DNA from: Pollenia angustigena
Taxonomy: Eukaryota > Arthropoda > Insecta > Diptera > Polleniidae
Assembly: GCA_930367215.1 (NCBI GenBank)
Contig: OV884059.1
Location: 147,744,511-147,808,510, forward strand
Length of the DNA stretch: 64,000 nt
Direction: 5' to 3'
Part shown: in pieces, positions 21,556 through 32,530 of the stretch
Position numbering within the stretch: position 1 is the first letter of the stretch
Layout of the letters: each line of letters begins with the position of its first letter
The notes under the pieces: model-generated
Database searches by the model: none
What the model was told of the DNA's origin: nothing
What the model saw: only the letters and a program-made list of their open reading frames with translations
Made by a program: the position numbers and the translations under genes

Positions 21556-21681
21556 ATATGTTTCTTGATATGATTCCCAAAATATTTTGGTTCTAGCGTT
21601 GACCATCCGTGAGCTGGACCATTTTTAAAAAAGGTATTTTTTTAGTTTTTCGAATTTGTTTGTACTTTGGTCCAAGACGAC

Positions 21682-22395
21682 ATATGGGCAATTCCAAAGT
21701 GTTGAACGTGACAGTCGTACGCCTCAAAAATGCAATAAAATTTTAAACAAAAAATGTTTTTATGTTTTCTTAACCCTTAAATTATAACACTAAGAAAGCT
21801 CTGTTATCTATGCTAAAGTTTTTGGAGGGCGCGATTCTAAATCAAAGATAATGACAAAAGAAGTAGCGGTTCGAACGTGAAAAAAACAGAAGTAGTTTTT
21901 GTGGCCATGTATAAAAAGGCGTAATTCAACGAAACCTGGCACAATTTTTTAGTCAAACTACTTTTAGAATTTTACGTAGCAATGTAACATTAAAATTGGT
22001 TTGATTCCAAAATCGTCTGTATTTTCTTTTTTTTAAGCCAAAATCTGGGATGATACGTGACATTTCGAACGAAAATTTTTTTTCCGTAATAATTCAACTG
22101 AATAATGATTAAAATAAAATAAAAATTTACCGTTCATCCTTAGATTACAGACCATGTTAGAAAATTTTTTTGGAATAATTTATATCAAATATCACCTCTT
22201 TTAAGAATGATAAATATTAAAGAAAACATACCATAAAACATTCTCAAAAATAAGAAATTACGATTGCACAACTTTGCAGTCTGGTTGTTCATCTAAGTGA
22301 AAAATTTATTTATTTATTTTATAAAATTAGTAAAATCTAAATATTTCTTTATAACAATATCGTAAAATAATCAGCTTTTAATAACTTTTAAATTT
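21682..22395 (+). mobile_element. Unnamed TIR repeat, copy 1 (right end truncated)
   Basis: Begins ATATGGGCAATTCCAAAGTG and contains repeated (C)GAACGTGA motifs (about 21704, 21873 and, as CGTGACATTTCGAACG, 22056). The complement of the same sequence lies at 37221-38121. The right terminal 60-70 bp present in that copy (ending ATATGGGCATATCC) are missing here. No coding frame is conserved between the two copies. Confidence 0.75.
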
Positions 22396-22882
22396 TTGGT
22401 CATATATAAAATTTGGTATCATCAAAAAGAGTTTTTGAAGCAGCTTCCAATGGTATAAAAAACTTGAACACTTGCGACCTTTGGTGGGCTTTAATCTTAC
22501 CTAACAATAAAATTGTTATTAAAAAATGGATCGCTTTGCAAAAGAACAACGCTATATAATTGTGAAAAAAATACGTTAAAATGAAAAAGTGCATTCTTAC
22601 TGAGACACCCTTATGCCCCTATTGCGGTTCTCCCCTTTTGTAAAAGTTTGGTTGTCTTTGTTAAATTCACATTGCCATTCTCAACTCAACTGGCAGTTCG
22701 CTATTTGGTTAAAATCAAAAACAAAATGGAGAAATCATATGTATAAATTATTGTAATAACATTTTCGGTTATTTTTTTAATTTTATTAGTTTGAAAATAA
22801 AAACGAGAGCTCAATTTGAGCGGCTCGTCCAGCTTATTTAGACAAACTTAGAAAATGTTCGCGGAAAACACCAAAGTTTGGC

Positions 22883-23257
22883 ATGATGAAAAATTCATGT
22901 AAGGAGTTATGGGATGAGTTTATAGTGAAGTTAAATAGTTTGGGAACACGACAAGAACTTCTTTTAGACACTTATAACCTTCTTAATCTAATTATAATAT
23001 TCTTGGCACAGGTTTGGATACACTACAAGGCAAGTATAAAGAAAAAACTTGCCAAAAATAAAAGAAACACTCAAGCGACAGGGGGAGGGCTATCACAAGA
23101 AGTTCCATTAAATAACCTTGACGATATTGTTTCGCAGCTCTTGTATTGCAAGTCCGGCCAAGTATTTGGTGTTAAAAATATTCCCCCATCAAGTGACAAT
23201 TTTACTGAGTCAGTTGAGCCAGAAGAAGAACTCATCAGGCACAAGAAAGTTTCGTAA
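22883..23257 (+). CDS. Harbinger-associated Myb/SANT-like DNA-binding protein, fragment
   Basis: 124 codons. KELWDEFIVKLNSLG then VWIHYKASIKKKLAKNKRNT and QATGGG match the trihelix/Myb-like accessory protein of Harbinger elements. In such proteins a W at this place precedes K-rich helix 3 and a 'TGGG' loop. In autonomous elements this protein binds transposon ends and helps the transposase reach the nucleus (established). The hydrophobic piece LLDTYNLLNLIIIFLAQ before VWIHYK does not fit the family. It ends in a CTTGGCACAG acceptor-like site, so it may be a retained intron. The start at 22883 is uncertain. Confidence 0.7.
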   Translation: MMKNSCKELWDEFIVKLNSLGTRQELLLDTYNLLNLIIIFLAQVWIHYKASIKKKLAKNKRNTQATGGGLSQEVPLNNLDDIVSQLLYCKSGQVFGVKNIPPSSDNFTESVEPEEELIRHKKVS

Positions 23258-23788
23258 CTTATTATAAGTTCTTACTTGGCACTGGGAAGTTCAATAGGGT
23301 TGGAATCCTCACGAATTTGTCTACTTGTACGTAGCGCATCTATGTATACAAGAGTTTTCCTTTTCACCATCATAAAAGAAATCGACACTAATATCAATTA
23401 TAAATGCTTTTAATTCAACACAACAATTAAAAATACTTTTATGGCCAATTTTCAGGATTAATATTAAAACACATTTATTTTTAAAATCGTTTTAAATATA
23501 AAATTCTCTTCTTCACTAAAAACTTAAGTGAAACTTAAGTCTACGATGTGGTACATTTAATTTCAACTTAAGTTTCCATTGTAGTATTTTAGCAAGGTGG
23601 CCTCAATATCACTACAATACAACAACAACAGGTAAAGCATTAACAGTCAGCTGTTTTTTAGACCATCTTGTAAATAAATACACTTTTTTATATTTTTTTT
23701 TATCTTAATTAAATAAGGCTTTTCAAATAAAACTCAAAAACCAATCTGTTTTAAATACGATTTAAGTTTGTTATGAAAATTAACTTAT

Positions 23789-23875
23789 GTGTGGTTTATA
23801 GAACACGAGCGCCTTACTCGTCCGTTCAAATTACATTTAAAACTAATTTCGATCGTGTTCTATAAACTACACATT
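23789..23875. repeat. Palindrome with GGTTTATAGAACACGA arms
   Basis: TGTGTGGTTTATAGAACACG and its near-complement CGTGTTCTATAAACTACACA flank about 40 bp. A half copy with the same arm and the following GAGCGC...CCGTCCGTTCAA is at 46311-46365, so this is a repeated family. Confidence 0.75.
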
Positions 23876-24124
23876 AATATTGATTTAAATACTTTCATGA
23901 AAATTGGGCATTAGTTTAAAATTTATTTATTTTTTTAAAATTTTCACTTGTCAAACGTTATATTTAAAGTCGGCAATCGATATTTTAAGTTGGCAACTTT
24001 ATAGCAAACTCAACTAAAAACAGTTGGGTATCACAATACCCAAAATGAGTTTGGTTGTGCATACGTTGGGTTGACTCCAACACGACCAAACTGAGTTGAG
24101 TGGAGAACCGCAATAGGGGCATTA

Positions 24125-24540
24125 AATTAAATTACAATTAAGAAAAAACATGTATAGTATGGAGCATAAATAATTATTTTTTCATTCTTTCAATACCACA
24201 TGGATAAATATCAAACTTCTTAAAAAATTTAATGATTTTGTTCATTTTAGCTTTAAAAAAAAACTTGAAAAGGGCAAAAATATATTACATTGAAATAAAG
24301 TCTGCGTAGTGCCAAAAATACATATGTACATAATATTCAAAACTTACCAACTAAATAACCTAGCATTTTATTCCCAACAATAAAAAAGTGTAAGTTAAAA
24401 AATAGTGCAAAATAGTAATCTTAGCCAGTAAAAAAGGCAGCAACCGCAATTCAATTTAACTATGCATGTATACATACATATTGCATACACATGTATATAT
24501 GTAAATTATAACCAAACGTGTAAATTACTTCATTCACACG
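24125..24540. other. No gene seen
   Basis: A/T-rich, with a TACATACATATTGCATACAC microsatellite-like patch near 24470. No coding or repeat ends recognised. Confidence 0.5.
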
Positions 24541-24776
24541 TAGGAGCCAGAGACATATTGGCAAAGGAGAATTACAGTCTACGAAAAATAATTCATCAAT
24601 TTCAACCGAAAAACATTGTTAGAGTGAGAGAATAATTTCAGTTTATACGGCAAACAATTACACCAACGAGCAACAATTCCCGCGACAATTGGGTCTACGT
24701 ACCGGAACGACTCGGAGCATCAACTGCGCCGACCAAAGATTGTCAACTCAGCAACACCAAACCAATACAAGTATGT

Positions 24777-25226
24777 TACTACGTTTATACGTAGCCTATT
24801 CGCGAATAAAAATTATTTGCGATTAACTAACTTACTGTTAATATGTCAATTTCTTAATGAAAATTCTTATTTTTAAGTGATGCCAGATGGAAAATTTATT
24901 CATTTGGTAGCACTGTATGTATATAAACTTCTTATTTTTTAAATGAAAAAGATCAAAAATTATTGTGTATTTTTAAAATTTATTTCCACATTTTTGATTT
25001 AATTTTACTTTTGTTGTCATATAAATGTGCCACATCGAAATAAAAACGTAAAACGGTTAAAAGTGTGGCAATGCTTAAAATCGTATTTTCAAATAGTGTC
25101 GTTAATCAGGAATTGTTTTCATGAGTTAGTTATTCGCAAATAAAAATTTAATTCACAGTTTATGCGGCATTATTCTCTACTTGCAATATATTTATTTGCG
25201 AATAAGTGGTGCGTATAAACGTAGTA
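24777..25226. mobile_element. MITE with TACTACGTTTATACG ends
   Basis: Left TACTACGTTTATACGTA then ATTCGCGAATAAAAATTAT, and right the complement with ATTCGCAAATAAATATA. About 450 bp, no coding. A TA duplication is possible if the element starts CTACG. Inserted in the Jockey leader. Confidence 0.7.
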
Positions 25227-25282
25227 TGTATACATTTTTATTTTTCTTTCTTCAATTCTTTTTTTCTTCTGAGTAGCAGCAA

Positions 25283-25443
25283 ATGCCGGCTAACCTGCTC
25301 CGTATTTTATTGGTTCTTGCCGAAGTGGAAATAAATCCCGGACCATGGCACTGCTCTGTTTGCCAACAAATCCTGCACACTAACAGACCATCAGTTAAGT
25401 GTACAGTTTGCAACCAGTGGTGTCACTTCAGGAAAGAGGCTAG
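25283..25443 (+). pseudogene. Jockey LINE N-terminus: 2A-like peptide and PHD finger start
   Basis: ATG at 25283 gives MPANLLRILLVLAEVEINPG then PW, followed by HCSVC...VKCTVCNQWCHF. EVEINPGP fits the 2A core (D/E)V/IExNPGP, where the ribosome skips the Gly-Pro bond. It follows a hydrophobic run, as in N-terminal 2A peptides known from some LINEs. The PHD finger is cut at 25444 by an inserted element and resumes at 26210 as VCRNCSGLRALREW. Confidence 0.75.
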
Positions 25444-26209
25444 CCTAGGGCTGCCAGAAGTTTGAACCTATCAACCAGGACACATAGAAAAAATGGATAA
25501 AAAATTGCAGTACATAAAAACGATGAAAAATAATAAAAAGTTGAGCTTAAAATGTCTTTGATATAGTTATGAAACAGGCAGCATGTCATATTAAAATCAA
25601 ACTTACATTGAATAATACTCTCCAGTGTTTCAGTCTAGACTTTAACGAGTTTCTTTCTTTAGTTCTTTGAGTAGACTAGGTACTTAACTTGAAAAAAAAA
25701 AATTAAAATCTTTTGATTTTTCTTCAACCAACTCGACAACTGTCAAACCAATCAATTGATAAAGCCATACACGCTTTGATTTGGACAACAACCGACTCAG
25801 TTGACAATTGAATTGATACACGTTTTAATTTAGAGAAAGCAATTTGTTATATCGGGTTATAAAAGTTGTTTACACGGTATAACTTTTTACAGCAACTAGT
25901 TGAAACAAAATTTGAAAGAGGATTGACTCTCATCTAATATTATTGAAAGCTTTTAGTTAAACGACGTTTACACCAGATAACAGCTGAATTTAATTGAAGT
26001 TGTTTATACACCAGATAACAGCTGAATTTAATTGAAGTTGTTTATACAATTGCCTTATGTTAGCAGTCTTTTAACAGAAATCTTAACCTTAAAAACAAAT
26101 TTTTTTGTGTTGACCTGTACAAAAAACCAGGACAATTTAATAGTGGACCAGGACAAGTAGTCTAAAACCAGGACAATCCTGGAAAACTAGGACGTATGGC
26201 AGGCCTAGG
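25444..26209. mobile_element. TIR element inserted in the PHD finger
   Basis: Ends CCTAGGGCTGCCAGA and the complement of CCTAGGCCTGCCATA, with about 12 of 15 bases matching. If the element starts at GGGCTGCCA, TA is present at both sides. No coding. A 38-bp tandem duplication (CACCAGATAACAGCTG at 25971 and 26009) lies inside. Confidence 0.6.
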
Positions 26210-27213
26210 TTTGCCGTAATTGCAGCGGATTAAGGGCTCTAAGGGAGTGGAGTGAGGACTTCGTTGCATCCTGCTGTACCAACCGGCAGCGAAGCCCATC
26301 AACGTCCTCGGCATCATCTACATCTTTGATGTCAACGACGTTCTCACCTCCTCCCTTCCCGCAGCAACAACACCAGCAGACACAACACCAGCAGATGCTC
26401 ACGCTACAAATTGCTGCTTATATTCCTGAAGTGACAATATTAATGCAGTTTAATTGTAACGGCCTCCAAAATAAGATCGCAGAGGTAACAAGATTTATGC
26501 AGCTACACAAAGTCATGATCGCAGCGATCCAAGAGACGAAACTAACACCCAGCTGCCGACTACAGAGTTGTAATAATTACAATATTCTGAGGGTGTATCG
26601 CACACGAAGCGGCGGTGGAGGCATCTGTGCAGTACAGTTCTATTTCGCCTGGCCAGAGCATACCGGATCCATATATGGAACTAAAGGGCATATCGGTCAG
26701 GTCAGGGGCTGCCGAAATAGAATTGTACAATGTGTACATTCCGCCGGTCAACAGCCTACCTGCAGGGTATCACCCAGACATTGGATTCCTTCTTGAGGGT
26801 GATAACCGTATAGTGATGGGAGATTTTAATGCTCATCACGAACTCTGGCACTCGAATCTCGGGGATGATCAGAGGGGTACGGCATTGGCGGAACAGATTG
26901 ATGATTCCACATTTTGCACATTAAACGATGATGCCCGCACCAGAATTATGGGTAATTACACCAGCCCGCCAGACATCACCATTTGTGGTGCGGGTCTGAT
27001 AAACTATGCGACTTGGCAACCAATAGTTTCTCTGGCATCAGACCATTTACCCATAATTATTAAGCTTGACAGACCGACAGACTTTGTGACCTCTGAACGC
27101 CGCACCTATATAAATCAGAAAAAGGCAGATTGGACGGAATTCAGAGAGTTTACCAACATCAAATTTAATGATATACCAATTTCTTCTGACGTGCGCTCCG
27201 CAGAAAGGAAGTC
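26210..27213 (+). pseudogene. Jockey LINE endonuclease, two frames
   Basis: VCRNCSGLRALREW completes the PHD finger. A Gln-rich linker (QQQHQQTQHQQ) follows, then MQFNCNGLQNKIAEV...IAAIQETK (endonuclease start). After a frameshift near 26620 it continues YNVYIPPVN, IVMGDFNAHHELWHS, ITICGAGL and LASDHLPIII. The catalytic motifs QETK, GDFNAH and SDH are all present. A further frameshift near 27212 separates it from the RT. Confidence 0.85.
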
Positions 27214-28636
27214 GCTCGCTTCATTCCTGCCGGAAGAATCTCGGTCTTGAGACCAAATTTCCTGGCGTCAGCGGCGGTACTCTCGGAAGAGTGGGACAAA
27301 ATTCGCAGAGCCAACCCGAGTGATCCCCGAATCGGTCAACTCAACAGGGCCAAATGGCTAAATAATTTAAATACGTGCAATCTAACCTCCGGAGCTAGCA
27401 AGCTATGGGCGACTGTCAGATCTCTGACGAATCCACAGAAGCGTGACGACAGGGTCTCGATTGCCTTCGATGGAAATACCATATCGGACCCCAAAAGGTG
27501 TTCGAACTACTTTGCGCGGCAATTTATAGAGCACCCCGTCAGAGATAAGGCGAAAAGAAGTATTGTGAAGAAGGTACACAGTCTTCGAGTTACTGACACA
27601 CCATACCCTTTTTCATCGATTGAGGTTCAACAGGTCATCAGGGCCGCTAAATCATCTAAAGCCCTTGGCCCCGACGGAATATCAATGCTTATGCTCAAAA
27701 ATCTGGATGAGCCCGGAGTAGAGTATCTGACAAACGTCCTCAACTTATCGACTTCTAGTCTCTCGGACAACACGAAGAGGTGGCTTGTGAATTTTTTGTG
27801 TGGAAGACAGTCGTTTGTGGAGTTTAGAAACAAGAGGTCGAAGTGCCGTAGAATTAAACAGGGAGTTCCCCAGGGTGGAGTCCTATCCCCGATCCTGTTG
27901 AACTTCTACATGTATAAACTCCCGACACCTCCCCAAGGTGTCCAAATGATATCGTACGCAGACGACTGTACTATCATGGCGACGGGCCACAACATTGATA
28001 ACCTATGCAGTTCGGTAAACGGTTACCTCCATGATCTGGTGAACTTCTTCCACGCGAGGAATATGAACATCTCTCCCGCAAAATCCTCGACTCTATTCAC
28101 GACATGGACAAAGGAAGTGGGGTTACAGTTGAATGTGACTGTCGACGGCGCCATAATTCCGACCAAAAATCGCCCAAAAATATTGGGAGTCACATTTGAC
28201 AGCCTGTTCATGTCATCGGCGCATGCCACTGCAATCTGCGATAGAATGCGGAGTAGAAACAAGGTCCTCAAGCCACTAGCCGGCAGCACTTGGGGCATGG
28301 AAAAGGAAACCTTGTTAGCTACATATAAAACGATTGGCCGGTCAGTGGTTAACTACGCAGCGCCTGCGTGGATCCCAAGAGTCAGCGATACTCAGTGGAA
28401 GAAGCTTCAGAGCTGCCAAAATGCTGCCTTAAGGACCGTAACAGGTTGTGTTCAGATGACATCAATAGAGCACCTGCATGATGTAGCGAAGATGATGACG
28501 GTCAAGGAACATAACATAATGCTGACAAAGCAGTTCCTTCTGGGATGTCATCGGAGGGGACATCCGAACCAATGTCTGATGGAGTCAGACCCCCGCCCCC
28601 CCAGACATGTCAGAAAAGATCTTCGCTGGTATGAGT
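27214..28636 (+). pseudogene. Jockey LINE reverse transcriptase with internal deletion
   Basis: FIPAGRISVLRPNF leads to SSKALGPDGISMLML (fingers). Then LNLSTSSL is joined directly to SDNTKRWLVNFLCGRQSFV: the stretch carrying 'SYRPISLL' and motif A (catalytic Asp) is missing while the frame stays open. VPQGGVLSPILLNFY (motif B) and ISYADDCTIMA (motif C) remain, followed by the thumb. Without motif A it cannot polymerise. The frame closes at 28638 through a frameshift. Confidence 0.88.
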
Positions 28637-29068
28637 GAAATCCAACAACACCTGGACTCTATGACAGACCACACCTCATACAGGGCAGCTCAGACTGCAG
28701 TTCACAGGGAGTCGGTGGAGAGTGCAATGAACAGCCACCGAGACAACATCGTATTAGGGGGTCGTCCATAACCGGTTGCAAACGAAGAGCGGGACTTACC
28801 ACGACGGACGAGGGTGACATTGGCACAATTAAGATCAGGATGGTGCGCACGTCTTAACTTGTACTGGTCGAGAATAAATAGCACCATCCCTGAGCTTTGC
28901 CCTGCATGTGGAATAGGCCCACACGACGTACGACACCTATTCAACTGCAGTGCAAACCCAACCCAGCTAGAAGCAGTGTCCTTATGGACCCGCCCACGTG
29001 AGGTAGCACAGCTACTGGGCCTGGATTTAGCTGAGTTGGAAGGACAGAGCGAAGAAGAAGAAGAATAG
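28637..29068 (+). pseudogene. Jockey LINE C-terminal domain with CxxC knuckle
   Basis: In the +1-shifted frame: EIQQHLDSMTDHTSYR, a stop near 28769, then RRTRVTLAQLRSGWCARLN and CPACGIGPHDVRHLFNC. This is the standard end of Jockey-type ORFs (LRSGYC...CPACxxxPHDxxHLFNC). It ends in a short poly-Glu run and a stop at 29068. Confidence 0.8.
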
Positions 29069-29100
29069 AAAAGTAAATTTTATACATGCTTGCTTTTCAG

Positions 29101-30008
29101 GTCGAGCTGTTACAACAATAACAACAACCAACGAGCAATTCTTATAACAAACTAGGTATAGCTATCTGTTTTCTCCTTATTGAATGAGAATAAAAAAATT
29201 AATTAATTAAAGGAGCAACTACACCTGACTTAACTACCCGTCTCCACCATCTATCAACTTGGTAAGAACAGCATGTCGCACATGAATTCTACTCGTGTAG
29301 ACTGTTCATGTTTCGTCCATGTGCTGCCATGATGTTGGCCATACAATGTATTTTCTGTATACAACCAAACGCACAACAACAAAAATTGTCATCAATCAGA
29401 ACATGAACATGATCATGTCATGTTCTAATCGAAAGCGCATGGAGACGTGGGGTAATGAGCTTATAGAAAAATAAAAGATTGCGAAACTTCACAAAGCTAC
29501 TAAAATAACAACCTAAAAACCTTTTCACATATCCAGACAAATGATCATATCTACGAGCACTATAAATATATCAAGCAATATAGTTAACAACACTTTCTAT
29601 TTTCCTGAGGTTCATACCAATAGTACCCGATATTACTTCCAATCCATAAAGCACCTGAGGTATCAAAAGTGCATATGGGCATTTCAATTTTGACGTGTCG
29701 TGATATTTGTACCACAAAATTTAAAAAAATTAAATGAAGAAGTCAAATTTGTAAAAAGGGTTTTTATAAATACAAAGTGAAGTAGCACTATAGTCAGAAA
29801 AAAAATTACAGCAATCGACGCTAAGGATTTGCAGATATAAGCAAAAATATGAGCTGGCGTGACGCTAAAAAAAACGGAAGTGTATTTTGACTTGCATTAC
29901 AAAACTGAATAAGACTGCGAATTGAGCAAGACGTTTTGTACAAAACCTTTTTTAGTAAGATTTGGACTTATATAGATTTATTTTTCAAGCTACCAAATTT
30001 AAAAATCT
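29101..30008. other. No gene; anonymous A/T-rich DNA
   Basis: Holds an imperfect 27-nt palindrome (GAACATGAACATGATC ... at 29398-29424) and (ACA)n-rich sequence just after the Jockey LINE. No protein frame or element ends recognised. Confidence 0.5.
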
Positions 30009-30763
30009 TTGCCTATGCGGACGACATAGTTCTGCTGGTCAGGGGAAAATTTCTGTCCACGATCGGGGAAATTATGCAAGTGATGCTAGGCGAACTCTCG
30101 GCATGGGCAAAGGATAGGGGACTAGGTGTTAAACCTGTGAAGACTGAGTTGGTGCTATTTACCAGAAGGCACTTCATTGAACCTTGCTCAGCAAGGTTCA
30201 AAGAAGTGCATCTCTTGGCATCACAGGCGCAAGGAGAAACACTCCGCAGGCAGCGCTGGACAGGGTTCTACTGGGATTGGATAGGGGTAGTCTTGGAACA
30301 CTTATAGGGTTCTTGACGGGTCATTGTCCTGTCAGGGCTTTTGCGGGCAGATGGGACAACACCATGCCGGACTTCTGCAGATTGTGCGATGATTCAGAGG
30401 AGCTGGAGACGTTCGAGCATGTACTGTGCCATTGTCCCAGGATACAGGGTCTCAGGCAGAAGTGGCTAGGAGATAGGTTCACGACGAACTGGGGTGCATC
30501 GCTGAATGTAGTCCGGCTGATCCACTGGGGTTTGTCAGGGAAATAGTGCGGCTGTTTCTGTTGAGGGGACTGTAGTGAGGGCAATAGTTCTACACGACAT
30601 CCACTAATTTTCTATCTTTCTTGTTTCTATCCATCTCATACTTCTTTTCTTGTCTTTTTTTTTTTTTTCTTTTAATTGAAGGGATTAACAATGGACCGTA
30701 TTGGTCCCCGAGTGGAAGTGTGCCCTTGGGCGCATAACCCTTCTTAACCTAACCTAACCTATT
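30009..30763 (+). mobile_element. LOA-type LINE, internally deleted 3' copy
   Basis: Opens at the RT motif C (AYADDIVLLVRGKFLS), nearly identical to 63757-63930 of the right-hand LINE. At 30177-30201 it jumps to the C-terminal region: ALDRVLLGLDRGSLGTLIGF, FLTGHCPVRAFAGRW, CRLCDDSEELETFEHVLCHC. A 3' UTR with the hairpin GGACCGTATTGGTCC follows. The terminus is CTTAACCTAACCTAACCTA. RNase H is deleted, so this is a dead derivative. Confidence 0.85.
30184..30546 (+). pseudogene. LOA LINE C-terminal domain
   Basis: Frame from 30184 to the TAG at 30544 gives the 'LTGHC' segment and a CxxC...H...C knuckle followed by LRQKWLGDRF. It lacks its own start and follows the deletion junction, so it is a fragment of ORF2 rather than a gene. 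Confidence 0.75.
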
Positions 30764-30797
30764 GTTGTTAATATTGCTTGTTACGCTTTTTAAAAAA

Positions 30798-31171
30798 TAC
30801 CCTGCAAATAATAGGACTAGTCCAAACACGCGTGTAAAATGTAGCCCACAAGGGACTAGGACTAGTCCAAAAGTAACCCAAACGAATGGAAAAAACATGG
30901 TGTATTAAACATTACGATGTCCTAGGGCAGGACCATAAAACCCAGCTTTGGATTACAAAGGAGTAGTATTAAAACTACTCCATGGTATAATCAAGAGGAT
31001 TAGTATTGAAGTCGTTTAAAAACGAACACATTTCGTTAAAGAACGAAGACATGTCGTCTCACTACAAACACTTTTAAAGAATGACATGGTCCATGCTTGC
31101 ATTACATCGGACTAGTCCAATGAGTAGTCCATTTAATCAAAATCAGGTGGTCCAATATTATTTTCAGGGTA
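30798..31171. mobile_element. MITE with CCCTGCAAATAATA ends and GGACTAGTCC repeats
   Basis: TACCCTGCAAATAATAGG at the left and the complement of TACCCTGAAAATAATATTGG at the right, 374 bp. TA at both ends is compatible with a TA target. The palindrome GGACTAGTCC occurs at 30814, 30859 and 31109. A second, truncated and inverted copy is at 51927-52021. Confidence 0.8.
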
Positions 31172-32206
31172 AACAAAAAAACAAATTCGACAATACAACT
31201 AGTTGATTTGAAATTATGCCTACAACAATCATACCAACAGAGCGACTCGTACTCATACCAATTTACATTCGTCGTTGTGTCCAGTAACCGTACGGTAATT
31301 ACCCTTTTTTAGGGTAATTTTGAGCCGCAAAAGGTAGCAGGTAATTTTTTTGAAAATACGGTAATTTAAAGAAATTTGGATTTTTGGTATATGGGCAACT
31401 TCAAATTTTTTGAGCACCTGCTGAAACCGACATACTATGGCTCTTATTTCGTTAAGTTTTATGAATTGAAAAAAACGTTGTACAGGGTTTGGATGACTAT
31501 ACTTGAAGGATATGACGTGCAAAGTTTTACGTTGAAAAGTCCTCACCTTAAGAATTGGTGGTCATCTAAAATTCGAAAAATTAAAAAAACGACTTGAAAC
31601 TTCCAACAGTTTTTTCATTCATTCCGTTTTCTTTGTAATAGTTTTTAGCTTTTAGATCCAAACCCATACAAAATATAGTCACTAGACTTGGAGGATATGT
31701 CCACTAAAAAAAAAAATTTTGATATCGCTGCTGCGTGAAAAGTTGCATGGTGTTTTAAAGTGAAACCAAAATTTTCCGAATTTTGAAATTTTTGAAGATT
31801 TTGCATAGAGTTTTTGCGCCGTTTAATAAAAATGAGTTTTAAGCGCAGAATTAAAAAAACTGCGCAATTTTATAAAGTTTGAGGTGTATCAAGTTGGTGT
31901 CAGCGCACCAATAACGTATCACGGACATCACAAACTTAAAAGAAGTTAGCGTAAATTTTTTAAAAATGTATCTTTTTTGCGTCTGACAATCTGAATTGCC
32001 TTTAAAGTTGGCTAGTGTATTGCGTGATGTGAGTAACTTCGTAAAGGGCACCTCCGAGGCGAAAACGCACTTTAAAATTTTTAAACGCAAAAATTTTATG
32101 AACTTTTGAAAATTTTTGCAAAAAAAAACAGTTTATTTTTAAGCTTTTTTTATATCAAAACATGTCATGGAAACATGTTTAGGTATCTAAATAGATTGAT
32201 TCTTCG
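31172..32206. other. No gene; anonymous A/T-rich DNA
   Basis: Contains ACGGTAATT/AGGGTAATTTT motifs near 31293 that resemble 38340-38375. Otherwise I see no coding region or element ends. Confidence 0.5.
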
Positions 32207-32530
32207 CGACGCACAGTGGCGCCATTTGAGTTTTTTCGTTGCAAAAATCATATCTTTTGAACCGAATAAGATAATTGAACAGTTTAAACAGCATATGATA
32301 GATAACTGTTCAGCCTATGAAATGAGCGTTTGGAAAGGGTGCTACGCTCTGTAGGGGCCTAATTATGGGTTATCAAAGTTAAAATTAGTAGAAAAATCAA
32401 TTTTATGGTAACTAAAAAAAATTATTTTTACATTTTTAGATTGTTTTTATTTTTTTTCTTTAGGTTTTTATGTTTTAAATTATTACCCAACAAATTAAAA
32501 AAAAAATTATTTTTTTTTAAATTTATTTTT

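Larger units (their letters stand above)
22614..24121 (+). mobile_element. PIF/Harbinger element without transposase
   Basis: Perfect 20-bp ends TGCCCCTATTGCGGTTCTCC and its complement, flanked by TTA on both sides (22611-22613, 24122-24124). 1,508 bp. It carries only the Myb/SANT-like protein gene, and no DDE transposase is present. A palindrome sits at 23789-23875. Confidence 0.88.
24541..29100 (+). mobile_element. Jockey-type LINE, disrupted
   Basis: A GC-richer leader (about 24541-24776) is followed by a 2A/PHD N-terminus (25283), an APE endonuclease (26430-27213), an RT (27214-28636) and a Jockey-type C-terminus ending in a poly-Glu tail (29068). It is interrupted by two DNA elements (24777-25226, 25444-26209) and several frameshifts. 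The RT has also lost motif A. The leader-to-ORF linkage is inferred from order and removal of the insertions. Confidence 0.8.

Noticed and set aside
30743..30763. True telomeric DNA
   Set aside because: Only about three CCTAA units, placed exactly at a LINE 3' end; too short for a telomere array.
31376..31597. 73-codon frame MDFWYMGNFKFFEHLL...
   Set aside because: No homology I recognise, A/T-biased composition and no neighbouring exon signals.
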